Positions 62,308-64,000 of a stretch of 64,000 nt of DNA are shown here, piece after piece. The notes beneath the pieces are model-generated. The model searched no databases. It was not told the DNA's origin and was given only the letters and a program-made list of their open reading frames with translations. Origin of the DNA: Chamaea fasciata (lineage: Eukaryota; Chordata; Aves; Passeriformes; Sylviidae); the NCBI GenBank assembly GCA_029207755.1, contig JARCOQ010000003.1:41188144-41252143 (forward strand), read 5' to 3'. The translations under genes were made by a program, and so were the position numbers. Position 1 is the stretch's first letter, and each line of letters begins with the position of its first letter.

Positions 62308-64000
62308 GTCACACGAAAAAATGAACAGATATGTTTAAAGACAACTAGGTATAAAAATATTCTATTCTTCCCTACAGGACTGGAATTTCAGCCTCTTCAG
62401 GACTCATTATTGCAGAGGTTTATTATTTTGCCTCTCTTCTATGCTGTCTTTAATGTAAAGCATAAGGCCACTGCCAGCAAGGTGCAGTCTGTATTCCCTA
62501 TACACTTTGTAGCATGTACTGCAGTGCCTCCACTGATTACCCTACTTCCACCAAGTTTGTGGTCAGCCTAAGAGATCACCCAGGGCTACCTTCACTCAGT
62601 GCTGTCCACCCTATTTTCCCATCTTATTTCTTCAGTTTTACAACCTTTTGTCTTCCCTTATGACTCAGATTAAGTTCATCTCCTCTGGACAGATGTTCCT
62701 GGAACCTCCTGGAAAGTTTCTCTAATGCATAATACTTTTAATGTATTACCTACTTCAGCACCTGCATTTCTTTGCTGTCAGCCTTTAATAAATATTATTT
62801 CTGTACTCAATAAAAGCAAAATTCTCATCTATTTCACTTAACATGACCTTTTTATAGGCAAGTAAAATTAGTAACTCCCAATAATTCTTTTGATGTGTTA
62901 AAATTACTCAATCAGCTAGTTCTTGGACTCTTCATTACAGTTCCATTTCAAATTACGTTCACAAATCTGGAAATAATGAGTTTGATTGTGGAGGGTTTTC
63001 TGGGGTTGGTTTGGTTGGGGTTTTTTTTTTTGTTTGGTCAGGGTTTTTTGGTGGTGTTGTTGTTGTTTTGTTTGGAATTTTTTGGGGTTTTGTTGTTGTT
63101 GTTTGTTTGTTTCTTCTATCAATCCCTATATACTCTACATTTCCTTCATACTAACATATTATTTTTTTCTCAACCTAAATAACTAGGAAAAAAAATTACC
63201 AGTGAATTATTTTTTCTCTCTAGTAAATAAACTTAGTTGCCTGCTGAACATTTGTTCAAAAGGAAGTCACAGTAAATGTCTTACTGCATATCTCAGATCT
63301 AAAATTAAGAAACTCCAGACATAAAAGTTCATAAGGAAGAACTGTAACTGGAAAGATCAAAACCCAGTAAGATGGAAAAACTTATTTAATATTTTGCTAG
63401 GCTAAAGAACAGAGCAGAAGAATAAAACACATCAATACTGATAAAAGTATTCAATTTTAAAAAGGAGAAGACATTTCAAAACAAGACTGCGCCATTTATG
63501 TCAAATGCCTTCTCCCATCTGAGGTTCAGGCAAACTGTCTTACAATGCATTCAGCTTTATTTAAATTAATAAACGGGCCCCATATCTAAGGTAGGGATTT
63601 TTTTCCCCTTGGCAAAATTCCAATTTATTTCTTGGGGGCCAGGACTGTAATTAAGATATTTAATTTACAGTATACATATGTAAGCCACTTCATCAGTTGT
63701 TCTGACTTCCCATGCCAGATTACAGATGCACAGAAAGCTGACCCTTACTTCAGATTCCCTCATTATACTTCCACTAAATTAATTCCCAAATTTCCTATCA
63801 AATTAAGAGTGTTGAGGTATTTTGACTTGTTTGAAAAACAGAGCTGATGTGGGTTCAGAACACAAAGGAAATACATCTCAGACACCAAAATCTTACAGCA
63901 AGGACATTTCTAGTTTCTGAAGAATTCAATGTTCTAATCCAGCATTTTTCACAGGACCCACACCATCCTCAGTGAGATGGTGGGAGACCCCATCTTATGC
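62308..64000. other. Unannotated AT-rich DNA to window end
   Basis: Apart from the G/T-rich tract listed separately I see no gene or repeat. A small 7-bp hairpin (CACCATC 63961-63967 with GATGGTG 63976-63982) lies at the end. The frame at 63632-63847 (plus) is unsupported. Confidence 0.5.
62992..63112 (+). repeat. G/T-rich strand-asymmetric low-complexity tract
   Basis: About 120 bases of almost only G and T on the plus strand, with TTG/TTTG/TGG motifs and a T run at 63022-63032. It is the strand-swapped counterpart of the A/C-rich tract at 60295-60369. Hydrophobic W/F/L-rich plus frames and Q/K-rich minus frames here are artefacts of composition. Confidence 0.85.

Noticed and set aside
62895..63186. 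Trp/Phe/Leu-rich plus frame and Gln/Lys-rich minus frame
   Set aside because: Both are composition artefacts of the G/T-rich tract.
1..64000. Bacterial or phage genome, operons, CRISPR array, or a novel defence system
   Set aside because: Repeat content is avian (CR1, bird LTRs), coding density is near zero, and no regularly spaced repeats of CRISPR type occur.

Overview
The window is vertebrate nuclear DNA, almost certainly from a bird. Its interspersed repeats are chicken-repeat-1 (CR1) LINE 3' ends, with the usual '...ATTCTATGATTCTAT' style 8-mer termini, plus avian-type endogenous retrovirus LTRs. I see no Alu, B1/B2, L1 or other mammalian repeats. The rest is AT-rich, apparently single-copy sequence with homopolymer runs and one large (AAT)n microsatellite. 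Species cannot be fixed from this. The LTR types look like those I know from neoavian birds, which is recollection rather than a search result.

Layout. 0-7 kb: three CR1 fragments (+, -, +) in unique sequence, with a G-rich tract near 2.25 kb. 7-33 kb: mostly unannotated single-copy sequence holding three hairpin-forming inverted repeats (8.95, 26.38 and 27.64 kb), a G/C-richer block at 17 kb, exon-like segments at 12.2, 24.2 and 29.5 kb, and two very long poly(A) runs (12.4 and 33.6 kb). 33-48 kb: AT-rich sequence with a 56-bp tandem duplication (43.1 kb) and a small exon-like segment at 46.1 kb. 48-64 kb: the repeat-richest part, with three LTRs (48.6, 57.2 and 61.8 kb), three CR1 fragments, the (AAT)n array, a double palindrome at 53.4 kb and a near-perfect 31-bp inverted repeat at 53.6 kb.

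Genes. I recognise no protein-coding gene, rRNA, tRNA, CRISPR array or operon. Almost all open frames are short (under 170 codons), lie without bias on both strands, overlap one another, and fit chance expectation in 64 kb of such DNA. The window is best read as intergenic or intronic. All three LTRs are antisense relative to the given strand. That would suit an intron of a plus-strand gene, since sense LTRs tend to be removed from introns, but three elements are weak evidence. The best coding lead is a pair of plus-strand segments (12180-12412 and 24165-24276) whose splice-site-like ends are in compatible phase and whose join would end at a stop. I have no homology for it and treat it as a hypothesis.
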